A stretch of DNA of 64,000 nt from Leptidea sinapis (taxonomy: Eukaryota; Arthropoda; Insecta; Lepidoptera; Pieridae): the NCBI RefSeq assembly GCF_905404315.1, contig NC_066301.1:62001-126000 (forward strand). Reading direction: 5' to 3'. The position numbers and the translations under genes are program-made. Below, in pieces: positions 12,602-23,630 of this stretch; position 1 is the stretch's first letter, and each line of letters begins with the position of its first letter. The notes below the pieces were generated by a model. That model saw only the letters and a list, made by a program, of their open reading frames with translations, was not told the origin of the DNA and searched no databases.

Positions 12602-14900
12602 GAGGTTTTCGAGGGTGCAGATAACGATTTTGTGATCATATTTGAAATCCAAGATGGCCGCCGCACAAAATTATGATTTCAGCAATATGGATATCGTGTC
12701 CGAGGTTCTCGAGGGTGCAGAGAACGATTTTGTGATAATTTTTTAAATCAAAGATGGCCACCGCACAAAATTATGATTACAACATTATGGGTATCGTATC
12801 CGAGGTTCTCGAGGGTACAGAGAACAATTCTGTGATCATTTTTTGAAATTCAAGAGGGCTGCCGCAAACAATTATGTTTTCAGCAATATGGGTATCGTAT
12901 CCTTGGCTCTCGTGGGTGAAGAGAACGATTCTGTTATCATTTTTGAAAACCGAGATGGCTGCCACACACAATTATGTTTTCAGCAATATGGATATCGTGT
13001 CCGAGGTTCTCGAGGGTGCAGAGAACGATTTTGTGATCATTTTTTAAATCAAAGAAGGCCACCGCACAAAATTATGATTACAAAATTATGGGTATCGTAT
13101 CCGAGGTTCTCGAAGGTGCATAGTATGATTCTGGGATCATTTTTGAAATCCGAGATGGCTGCCGCACACAATTATGTTTTAAGCAATATGGATATCGTGT
13201 CCGAGGTTCTCCAGGGTGCAGAGAATAATTCTGTGATCATTTTTGAAATCCAAGAGGGCTGGCGCAAACAATTATGTTTTCAGCAATATGGATATCGTGT
13301 CCGAGGTTCTCGAGAGAGCAGAAAACAATTTTGAGATTATTTTTAAATCCGAAAAAGCTGCCGCTCAATAGTTTGATAACTACATTATGGGTATCGTATC
13401 CGAGGCTCTCGAGGGTGCAGAGAACAATTTTGTGATCATTTTTGTAATCCAAGAGGGCTGCCGCACACAATTATGTTTTCAGCAGTATGAATATCGTGTC
13501 CGAGGTTTTCGAGGGTGCAGATAACGATTTTGTGATCATATTTGATATCCAAGATGGCCGCCGCACAAAATTATGATTTCAGCAATATGGATATCGTGTC
13601 CGAGGTTCTCGAGGGTGCAGAGAACGATTTCGTGATCATTTTTTAAATCAAAGATGGCCACCGTACAAAATTATGATTACAACATTATGGGTATCGTATC
13701 CGAGGTTCTCGAAGGTGAATAGTATGATTTTGGGATCATTTTTGAAATGCAAGATGGCCGCCGCGCAAAATTATGTTTTCAGCAATATGGATATCGAGTC
13801 CGAGGTTCTCGAGGGTGCAGAGAACAATTCTGTGATCATTTTAGAAATCCAAGAGGGCTGCCGCACACAATTATGTTTTCAGCAATATGAATATCGTGTC
13901 CGAGGTTTTCGAGGGTGCAGATAACGATTTTGTGATCATATTTGAAATCCAAGATGGCCGCCGCACAAAATTATTATTTTAGCAATATGGATATCGTGTC
14001 CGAGGTTCTCTAGGGTGCAGAGAATAATTCTGTGATTATTTTTGAAATCCAAGATGGCTGCCACACACAATTATGTTTTCAGCAATATGGATATCGTGTC
14101 CGAGGTTCTCGAGGGTGCAGAGAACAATTTTGTGATCATTTTTGAAATCCAAGAGGGCTGCCGCACACAATTATGTTTTCAGCAATATGAATATCGTGTC
14201 CGAGGTTTTCGAGGGTGGAGATAACGATTTTGTGATCATATTTGAAATCCAAGATTGCCGCCGCACAAAATTATGATTTCAGCAATATGGATATCGTGTC
14301 CGAGGTTCTCGAGGGTGCAGAGAACGATTTTGTGATCATTTTTTAAATCAAAGATGGCCACCGCACAAAATTATGATTACAACATTATGGGTATCGTATC
14401 CGAGGTTCTCGAGGGTGACTAGTATGATTTTGGGATCATTTTTGAAATGCAAGATGGCCGCCGCGCAAAATTATGTTTTCAGCAATATGGATATCGAGTC
14501 CGAGGTTCTCGAGGGTGCAGAGAACAATTCTGTGATCATTTTAGAAATCAAAGAGGGCTGCCGCACACAATTATGTTTTCAGCAATATGAATATCGTGTC
14601 CGAGGTTTTCGAGGGTGCAGATAACGATTTTGTGATCATATTTGAAATCCAAGTGGCCGCCGCACAAAATTATGATATCAGCAATATGGATATCGTGTCC
14701 GAGGTTCTCGAGGGTGCAGAGAACGATTTTGTGATAATTTTTTAAATCAAAGATGGCCACCGCACAAAATTATGATTACAACATTATGGGTATCGTATCC
14801 GAGGTTCTCGAGGGTACAGCGAACAATTCTGTGATCATTTTTTGAAATTCAAGAGGGCTGCCGCAAACAATTATGTTTTCAGCAATATGGGTATCGTATC
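12602..14900. repeat. Segment paralogous to 700-2,998
   Basis: This is the partner of the upstream segment at offset 11,902. It includes 13-mer copy 5 and the T-containing extension at 14,002-14,800. Downstream, 14,900-15,050 matches the L/M end of the 3.9-kb unit instead, so the block is a mosaic. Confidence 0.8.
12702..14001. repeat. 13-mer higher-order repeat, copy 5
   Basis: It is in tandem with copy 4 and keeps the class order. Diagnostic C/H signals at 11,477 and 12,777 differ by exactly 1,300. It is also the distant partner (offset 11,902) of copy 1. It is followed by T, a plain G-like monomer, B, C, S, A and the short B. Confidence 0.9.
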
Positions 14901-15529
14901 CGAGGCTCTCGAGTGTGCAGAGAACGATTTTGTAATCATTTTTGAAATCCAAGAGGGCTGCCGCACACAATTATGTTTTCAGCAATATGAATATCGTGTC
15001 CGAGGATCTCGATGGTGCAGAGAACGATTTTGTGATCATATTTGAAATCCAAGATGGCCGCCGCACAAAATTATGATTTCAGCAATATGGATATCGTGTC
15101 CGAGGTTCTCGAGGGTGCAGAGAACGATTTTGTTATCATTTTTTAAATCAAAGATGGCCACCGCACAAAATTATGATGACAAAATTATGGGTATCGTATC
15201 CGAGGTTCTCGAAGGTGCAAAGTATGATTCTGGGATCATTTTTGAAATCCAAGAAGGCTGCCGCACACAATTATGTTTTAAGCAATATGCATATCGCGTC
15301 CGAGGTTCTCCAGGGTGCAAAGAACAATTCTGTGATCATTTTTGAAATCCAAGAGGGCTGCCGCAAACAATTATGTTTTCAGCAATATGGATATCGTGTC
15401 CGAGGTTCTCGAGAGAGCAGAAAACAATTTTGAGATTATTTTTAAATCCGAAATAGCCGCCGCTCAATAGTTTGATAACTACATTATGGGTATCGTATCC
15501 GAGGCTCTCGAGGGTGCAGAGAACAATTT

Positions 15530-17690
15530 TGTGATCATTTTTGAAATCCAAGAGGGCTGCCGCACACAATTATGTTTTCAGCAATATGAATATCGTGTCC
15601 GAGGTTTTCGAGGGTGCAGATAACGATTTTGTGATCATATTTGAAATCCAAGATGGCCGCCGCACAAAATTATGATTTCAGCAATATGGATATAGTGTCC
15701 GAGGTTCTCGAGGGTGCAGAGAACGATTTTGTGATCATTTTTTAAATCAAAGATGGCCACCGCACAAAATTATGATAACAACATTATGGGTATCGTATCC
15801 GAGGTTCTCGAAGGTGACTAGTATGATTTTGGGATCATTTTTGAAATGCAAGATGGCCGCCGCGCAAAATTATGTTTTCAGCAATATGGATATCGAGTCC
15901 GAGGTTCTCGAGGGTGCAGAGAACAATTCTGTGATCATTTTAGAAATCCAAGAGGGCTGCCGCACACAATTATGTTTTCAGCAATATGAATATCGTGTCC
16001 GAGGTTTTCGAGGGTGCAGATAACGATTTTGTGATCATATTTGAAATCCAAGATGGCCGCCGCACAAAATTATGATTTCAGCAATATGGATATCGTGTCC
16101 GAGGTTCTCGAGGGTGCAGAGAACGATTTTGTGATAATTTTTTAAATCAAAGATGGCCACCGCACAAAATTATGATTACAACATTATGGGTATCGTATCC
16201 GAGGTTCTCGAGGGTACAGAGAACAATTCTGTGATCATTTTTTGAAATTCAAGAGGGCTGCCGCAAACAATTATGTTTTCAGCAATATGGGTATCGTATC
16301 CTTGGCTCTCGTGGGTGAAGAGAACGATTCTGTTATCATTTTTGAAAACCGAGATGGCTGCCACACACAATTATGTTTTCAGCAATATGGATATCGTGTC
16401 CGAGGTTCTCGAGGGTGCAGAGAACGATTTTGTGATCATTTTTTAAATCAAAGAAGGCCACCGCACAAAATTATGATTACAAAATTATGGGTATCGTATC
16501 CGAGGTTCTCGAAGGTGCATAGTATGATTCTGGGATCATTTTTGAAATCCGAGATGGCTGCCGCACACAATTATGTTTTAAGCAATATGGATATCGTGTC
16601 CGAGGTTCTCCAGGGTGCAGAGAATAATTCTGTGATCATTTTTGAAATCCAAGAGGGCTGCCGCAAACAATTATGTTTTCAGCAATATGGATATCGTGTC
16701 CGAGGTTCTCGAGAGAGCAGAAAACAATTTTGAGATTATTTTTAAATCCGAAAAAGCTGCCGCTCAATAGTTTGATAACTACATTATGGGTATCGTATCC
16801 GAGGCTCTCGAGGGTGCAGAGAACAATTTTGTGATCATTTTTGTAATCCAAGAGGGCTGCCGCACACAATTATGTTTTCAGCAGTATGAATATCGTGTCC
16901 GAGGTTTTCGAGGGTGCAGATAACGATTTTGTGATCATATTTGATATCCAAGATGGCCGCCGCACAAAATTATGATTTCAGCAATATGGATATCGTGTCC
17001 GAGGTTCTCGAGGGTGCAGAGAACGATTTTGTGATCATTTTTTAAATCAAAGATGGCCACCGTACAAAATTATGATTACAACATTATGGGTATCGTATCC
17101 GAGGTTCTCGAAGGTGAATAGTATGATTTTGGGATCATTTTTGAAATGCAAGATGGCCGCCGCGCAAAATTATGTTTTCAGCAATATGGATATCAAGTCC
17201 GAGGTTCTCGAGGGTGCAGAGAACAATTCTGTGATCATTTTAGAAATCCAAGAGGGCTGCCGCACACAATTATGTTTTCAGCAATATGAATATCGTGTCC
17301 GAGGTTTTCGAGGGTGCAGATAACGATTTTGTGATCATATTTGAAATCCAAGATGGCCGCCGCACAAAATTATGATTTCAGCAATATGGATATCGTGTCC
17401 GAGGTTCTCGAGGGTGCAGAGAACGATTTTGTGATAATTTTTTAAATCAAAGATGGCCACCGCACAAAATTATGATTACAACATTATGGGTATCGTATCC
17501 GAGGTTCTCGAGGGTACAGAGAACAATTCTGTGATCATTTTTTGAAATTCAAGAGGGCTGCCGCAAACAATTATGTTTTCAGCAATATGGGTATCGTATC
17601 CTTGGCTCTCGTGGGTGAAGAGAACGATTCTGTTATCATTTTTGAAAACCGAGATGGCTGCCACACACAATTATGTTTTCAGCAATATGG
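15530..17690. repeat. Segment paralogous to 10,830-12,990
   Basis: This is the partner of the upstream segment. It contains 13-mer copy 6 and then runs into the segment related to 6,910-9,790, so its two halves have different closest relatives. Confidence 0.75.
16101..17400. repeat. 13-mer higher-order repeat, copy 6
   Basis: Class order as in copy 4, to which most of it is nearly identical at an offset of 4,699. The C monomer following it at 17,401 starts the 6,199-bp unit. Confidence 0.88.
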
Positions 17691-19190
17691 ATATCGTTGT
17701 CCGAGGTTCTCGCGGGTGCAGAGAACAATTTTGTGATCATTTTTGTAATCCAAGAGGGCTGCCGCACACAATTATGTTTTCAGCAATATGAATATCGTGT
17801 CCGAGGTTTTCGAGGGTGCAGATAACGATTTTGTGATCATATTTGAAATCCAAGATGGCCGCCGCACAAAATTATGATTTCAGCAATATGGATATCGTGT
17901 CCGAGGTTCTCGAGGGTGCAGAGAACGATTTTGTGATCATTTTTTAAATCAAAGATGGCCACCGCACAAAATTATGATTACAACATTATGGGTATCGTAT
18001 CCGAGGTTCTCGAAGGTGACTAGTATGATTTTGGGATCATTTTTGGAATGCAAGATGGCCGCCGCGCAAAATTATGTTTTCAGCAATATGGATATCGAGT
18101 CCGAGGTTCTCGAGGGTGCAGAGAACAATTCTGTGATCATTTTAGAAATCCAAGAGGGCTGCCGCACACAATTATGTTTTCAGCAATATGAATATCGTGT
18201 CCGAGGTTTTCGAGGGTGCAGATAACGATTTTGTGATCATATTTGAAATCCAAGTGGCCGCCGCACAAAATTATGATTTCAGCAATATGGATATCGTGTC
18301 CGAGGTTCTCGAGGGTGCAGAGAACGATTTTGTGATCATTTTTTAAATCAAAGATGGCCACCGCACAAAATTATGATTACAACATTATGGGTATTGAATC
18401 CGAGGTTCTCGAGGGTACAGAGAACAATTCTGTGATCATTTTTTGAAATTCAAGAGGGCTGCCGCAAACAATTATGTTTTCAGCAATATGGGTATCGTAT
18501 CCTTGGCTCTCGTGGGTGAAGAGATCGATTCTGTTATCATTTTTGAAAACCGAGATGGCTGCCACACACAATTATGTTTTCAGCAATATGGATATCGTGT
18601 CCGAGGTTCTCGAGGGTGCAGAGAACGATTTTGTGATCATTTTTTAAATCAAAGATGGCCACCGCACAAAATTATAATTACAAAATTATGGGTATCGTAT
18701 CCGAGGTTCTCGAAGGTGCATAGTATGATTCTGGGATCATTTTTGAAATCCAAGATGGCTGCCGCACACAATTATGTTTTAAGCAATATGGATATCGTGT
18801 CCGAGGTTCTCCAGGGTGCAGAGAATAATTCTGTGATCATTTTTGAAATCCAAGAGGGCTGCCGCAAACAATTATGTTTGCAGCAATATGGATATCGTGT
18901 CCGAGGTTCTCGAGAGAGCAGAAAACAATTTTGAGATTATTTTTAAATCCGAAAAAGCTGCCGCTCAAAAGTTTGATAACTACATTATGGGTATCGTATC
19001 CGAGGCTCTCGAGGGTGCAGAGAACAATTTTGTGATCATTTTTGTAATCCAAGAGGGCTGCCGCACACAATTATGTTTTCAGCAATATGAATATCGTGTC
19101 CGAGGTTTTCGAGGGTGCAGATAACGATTTTGTGATCATATTTGATATCCAAGATGGCCACCGCACAAAATTATGATTTCAGCAATATGG
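16310..19190. repeat. Segment paralogous to 6,910-9,790 (offset 9,400)
   Basis: About 2.9 kb match at a constant offset of 9,400: diagnostic signals at 7,236/16,636, 7,672/17,072, 8,574/17,974, 9,043/18,443 and 9,437/18,837. The copy here has a private ctcgcgggtg change near 17,712. The match ends near 19,190, where a tatcttgtcc tail leads into region II. Confidence 0.8.
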
Positions 19191-19301
19191 ATATCTTGTC
19201 CGAGGTTCTCGAGGGTGCAGAGAATAATTCTGTGATCATTCTTGAAATCCAAGAGGGCTGCCGCAAACAATTATGTTTTCAGCAATATGGATATCGTGTC
19301 C

Positions 19302-20600
19302 GAGGTTCTCGAGAGAGCAGAAAACAATTTTGAGATTATTTTTAAATCCGAAATAGCTGCCGCTCAATAGTTTGATAACTACATTATGGGTATCGTATCC
19401 GAGGCTCTCGAGGGTGCAGAGAACAATTTTGTGATCATTTTTGAAATCCAAGAGGGCCGCCGCGCAAAATTATGTTTTCAGCAATATGGATATCGAGTCC
19501 GAGGTTCTCGAGGGTGCAGAGAACAATTCTGTGATCATTTTAGAAATCCAAGAGGGCTGCAGCACACAATTATGTTTTCAGCAATATGAATATCGTGTCC
19601 GAGGTTTTCGAGGGTGCAGATAACGATTTTGTGATCATATTTGAAATCCAAGATGGCCGCCGCACAAAATTATTATTTTAGCAATATGGATATCGTGTCC
19701 GAGGTTCTCTAGGGTGCAGAGAATAATTCTGTGATTATTTTTGAAATCCAAGAGGGCTGCCACACACAATTATGTTTTCAGCAATATGGATATCGTGTCC
19801 GAGGTTCTCGAGGGTGCAGAGAACAATTTTGGGATCATTTTTGAAAACGAAGATGGCAACCACACAAAATTAAAATTAAAACATTATGGGTATCGTATCC
19901 GAGGTTTTCGAAGGTGCAGAGAATGATTCTGGGATCATTTTTGAAAACCGAGATGGCCGCCGCTCAAAATTATGATAACAACAATATGGGTATCGTATTT
20001 GAGGCTCTCGAGAGTGCAGAGAACGATTTTGTAATCATTTTTGAAATCCAAGAGGGCTGCCGCACACAATTATGTTTTCAGCAATATGAGTATCGTGTCC
20101 GAGGTTCTCGAGGGTGCAGAGAACGATTTTGTGATCATTTTTGAAATCCAAGAAGGCCGCCGCGCAAAATTATGATTTCAGCAATATGGATATCGAGTCC
20201 GAGGTTCTCGAGGGTGCAGAGAACAATTTTGGGATCATTTGTCAAATCCATGATGGGCACCGCACAAAATTATGATTTCAGCAATATGGATACCGTGTCC
20301 GAGATTCTCGAGGCTGCAGAGAACGATTTTATGATCAGTTTTGTAATCCAAGATGGCCGCCGCGCAAAATTATGATAACATCAATATGGGTATCGTATCC
20401 GAGGCTCTCGAGGGTGCAGAGAACAATTTTGTGATCATTTTTGAAATCCAAGAGGGCTGCCGCAAACAATTATGTTTTCAGCAATATGGGTATCGTGTCC
20501 GAGGTTCTCGAGGGTGCAGAGAATAATTCTGTGATCATTTTTGAAATCCAAGAGGGCTGCCGCAAACAATTATGTTTTCAGCAATATGGATATCGTGTCC
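19302..20600. repeat. Region II 13-mer higher-order repeat (reference)
   Basis: Starts: F 19302, G-like 19401, A 19501, B 19601, T 19701, J 19801, K 19901, L 20001, M 20101, N 20201, O 20301, G 20401, E 20501. The length of 1,299 bp follows from the 99-bp F. It shares only its F, G, A, B, T and E classes with region I. Related 13-mers start at 21,702 and 25,501. Confidence 0.86.
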
Positions 20601-21701
20601 GAGGTTCTCGAGAGAGCAGAAAACAATTTTGAGATTATTTTTAAATCCGAAATAGCTGCCGCTCAATAGTTTGATAACTATATTATGGGTATCGTATCCG
20701 AGGTTCTCGAGGGTGCAGAGAACAATTCTGTGATCATTTTTGAAATCCAAGATGGATGCCACACACATTTATGTTTTCAGCAATATGAATATCGTGTCCA
20801 AAGTTCTCGAGGGTGCAGAGAACGATTTTGGGATCAATTTTGAAAACGAAGATGGCAACCACACAAAATTATAATTAAAACATTATGGGTATCGTATCCG
20901 AGGTTTTCGAAGGTGCAGAGAATGATTCTGGGATCATTTTTGAAAACCGAGATGGCCGCCGCTCAAAATTATGATAACAACAATATGGGTATCGTATTTG
21001 AGGCTCTCGAGTGTGCAGAGAACGATTTTGTAATCATTTTTGAAATCCAAGAGGGCTGCCGCACACAATTATGTTTTCAGCAATATGAGTATCGTGTCCG
21101 AGGTTCTCGATGGTGCAGAGAACGATTTTGTGATCATTTTTGAAATCCAAGAAGGCCGCCGCGCAAAATTATGATTTCAGCAATATGGATATCGAGTCCG
21201 AGGTTCTCGAGGGTGCAGAGAACAATTTTGGGATCATTTGTCAAATCCATGATGGGCACCGCACAAAATTATGATTTCAGCAATATGGATACCGTGTCCG
21301 AGATTCTCGAGGCTGCAGAGAACGATTTTATGATCAGTTTTGTAATCCAAGATGGCCGCCGCGCAAAATTATGATAACATCAATATGGGTATCGTATCCG
21401 AGGCTCTCGAGGGTGCAGAGAACAATTTTGTGATCATTTTTGAAATCCAAGAGGGCTGCCGCACACAATTATGTTTTCAGCAATATGAATATCGTGTCCG
21501 TGGTTTTCGAGGGTACAGAGAACAATTCTGTGATCATTTTTTTGAAATTCAAGAGGGCTGCCGCAAACAATTATGTTTTCAGCAATATGGGTATCGTGTC
21601 CGAGGTTCTCCAGGGTGCAGAGAATAATTCTGTGATCATTTTTGAAATCCAAGAGGGCTGCCGCAAACAATTATGTTTTCAGCAATATGGATATCGTGTC
21701 C
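20601..21701. repeat. Region II 11-mer higher-order repeat (reference)
   Basis: Starts: F 20601, G 20700, J 20800, K 20900, L 21000, M 21100, N 21200, O 21300, G 21400, a B/H mosaic 21500 and E 21602, 1,101 bp in all. Compared with the 13-mer it lacks A, B and T after G and gains the B/H mosaic (gtggttttcgagggtacag). Further 11-mers are at 26,800-27,900 and 27,901-29,000. Confidence 0.86.
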
Positions 21702-23630
21702 GAGGTTCTCGAGAGAGCAGAAAACAATTTTGAGATTATTTTTAAATCCGAAATAGCTGCCGCTCAATAGTTTGATAACTTCATTATGGGTATCGTATCC
21801 GAGGCTCTCGAGGGTGCAGAGAACAATTTTGTGATCATTTTTGAAATCCAAGAGGGCCGCCGCGCAAAATTATGTTTTCAGCAATATGGATATCGAGTCC
21901 GAGGTTCTCGAGGGTGCAGAGAACAATTCTGTGATCATTTTAGAAATCCAAGAGGGCTGCAGCACACAATTATGTTTTCAGCAATATGAATATCGTGTCC
22001 GAGGTTTTCGAGGGTGCAGATAACGATTTTGTGATCATATTTGAAATCCAAGATGGCCGCCGCACAAAATTATTATTTTAGCAATATGGATATCGTGTCC
22101 GAGGTTCTCTAGGGTGCAGAGAATAATTCTGTGATTATTTTTGAAATCCAAGATGGCTGCCACACACAATTATGTTTTCAGCAATATGGATATCGTGTCC
22201 GAGGTTCTCGAGGGTGCAGAGAACAATTTTGGGATCATTTTTGAAAACGAAGATGGCAACCACACAAAATTAAAATTAAAACATTATGGGTATCGTATCC
22301 GAGGTTTTCGAAGGTGCAGAGAATGATTCTGGGATCATTTTTGAAAACCGAGATGGCCGCCGCTCAAAATTATGATAACAACAATATGGGTATCGTATTT
22401 GAGGCTCTCGAGAGTGCAGAGAACGATTTTGTAATCATTTTTGAAATCCAAGAGGGCTGCCGCACACAATTATGTTTTCAGCAATATGAGTATCGTGTCC
22501 GAGGTTCTCGATGGTGCAGAGAACGATTTTGTGATCATTTTTGAAATCCAAGAAGGCCGCCGCGCAAAATTATGATTTCAGCAATATGGATATCGAGTCC
22601 GAGGTTCTCGAGGGTGCAGAGAACAATTTTGGGATCATTTGTCAAATCCATGATGGGCACCGCACAAAATTATGATTTCAGCAATATGGATACCGTGTCC
22701 GAGATTCTCGAGGCTGCAGAGAACGATTTTATGATCAGTTTTGTAATCCAAGATGGCCGCCGCGCAAAATTATGATAACATCAATATGGGTATCGTATCC
22801 GAGGCTCTCGAGGGTGCAGAGAACAATTCTGTGATCATTTTTGAAATCCAAGAGGGCTGCCGCAAACAATTATGTTTTCAGCAATATGGGTATCGTGTCC
22901 GAGGTTCTCCAGGGTGCAGAGAACAATTCTGTGATCATTTTTGAAATCCAAGAGGGCTGCCGCAAACAATTATGTTTTCAGCAATATGGATATCGTGTCC
23001 GAGGTTCTCGAGAGAGCAGAAAACAATTTTGAGATTATTTTTAAATCCGAAATAGCTGCCGCTCAATAGTATGATTACTATATTATGGGTATCGTATCCG
23101 AGGTTCTCGAGGGTGCAGAGAACAATTCTGTGATCATTTTTGAAATCCAAGATGGATGCCACACACATTTATGTTTTCAGCAATATGAATATCGTGTCCA
23201 AAGTTCTCGAGGGTGCAGAGAACAATTTTGGGATCAATTTTGAAAACGAAGATGGCAACCACACAAAATTATAATTAAAACATTATGGGTATCGTATCCG
23301 AGGTTTTCGAAGGTGCAGAGAATGATTCTGGGATCATTTTTGAAAACCGAGATGGCCGCCGCTCAAAATTATGATAACAACAATATGGGTATCGTATTTG
23401 AGGCTCTCGAGTGTGCAGAGAACGATTTTGTAATCATTTTTGAAATCCAAGAGGGCTGCCGCACACAATTATGTTTTCAGCAATATGAGTATCGTGTCCG
23501 AGGTTCTCGATGGTGCAGAGAACGATTTTGTGATCATTTTTGAAATCCAAGAAGGCCGCCGCGCAAAATTATGATTTCAGCAATATGGATATCGAGTCCG
23601 AGGTTCTCGAGGGTGCAGAGAACAATTTTG
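21610..23630. repeat. Second copy of the 2,400-bp (24-mer) unit, truncated
   Basis: It matches about 19,210-21,230 at an offset of 2,400 (F 21702 and 23001 against 19302 and 20601). It stops inside the N monomer at about 23,630, where the 6,199-bp unit starts again. Confidence 0.82.

Larger units (their letters stand above)
11402..12701. repeat. 13-mer higher-order repeat, copy 4 (reference copy)
   Basis: Starts: C 11402, H 11502, I 11603, C 11703, D 11803, E 11903, F 12003, G 12102, B 12202, Ct 12302, S 12402, A 12502, B 12602. It is exactly 1,300 bp because the 101-bp H and the 99-bp F cancel. It is directly followed by copy 5, which establishes the 1.3-kb unit as a true tandem HOR. The S monomer has ttgtgatc and gaaatcc changes that are unusual for its class. 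Confidence 0.9.
10830..12990. repeat. Segment paralogous to 15,530-17,690 (offset about 4,699)
   Basis: About 2.16 kb match. A rare tatagtgtcc ending is shared at about 10,992 and 15,691. The offset changes from 4,698 to 4,699 at the short B monomer near 11,354. The match ends in class I, where the downstream copy gains the extra T. Confidence 0.75.
1..19190. repeat. Region I: array built on a 13-mer (1.3-kb) higher-order repeat
   Basis: Classes A, B, C, Ct, D, E, F, G, H, I and S recur in a fixed order. F monomers start at 501, 1401, 3400, 5601, 7302, 9503, 12003, 13303, 15402, 16702 and 18903. Here F has the gaaaaagctgccgctcaa form (gaaaatgctg at 12,003), except at 15,402, which has the gaaatagc form typical of region II. 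Six complete 13-mers were located, and other stretches are rearranged or shortened relatives. J to O monomers as full classes, and P and Q, are absent. Several segments are near-identical to others 3.9, 4.7, 9.4 or 11.9 kb away, so this region has been shuffled in multi-kb blocks. Confidence 0.85.
17401..23599. repeat. 6,199-bp super-unit, copy 1
   Basis: Copy 1 joins about 1.8 kb of region I type (17,401-19,190) to about 4.4 kb of region II type. Internal F starts are 18903, 19302, 20601, 21702 and 23001, with spacings 399, 1,299, 1,101 and 1,299. The same spacings recur in copy 2 after exactly 6,199 bp. This is the largest period seen in the window. Confidence 0.88.
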
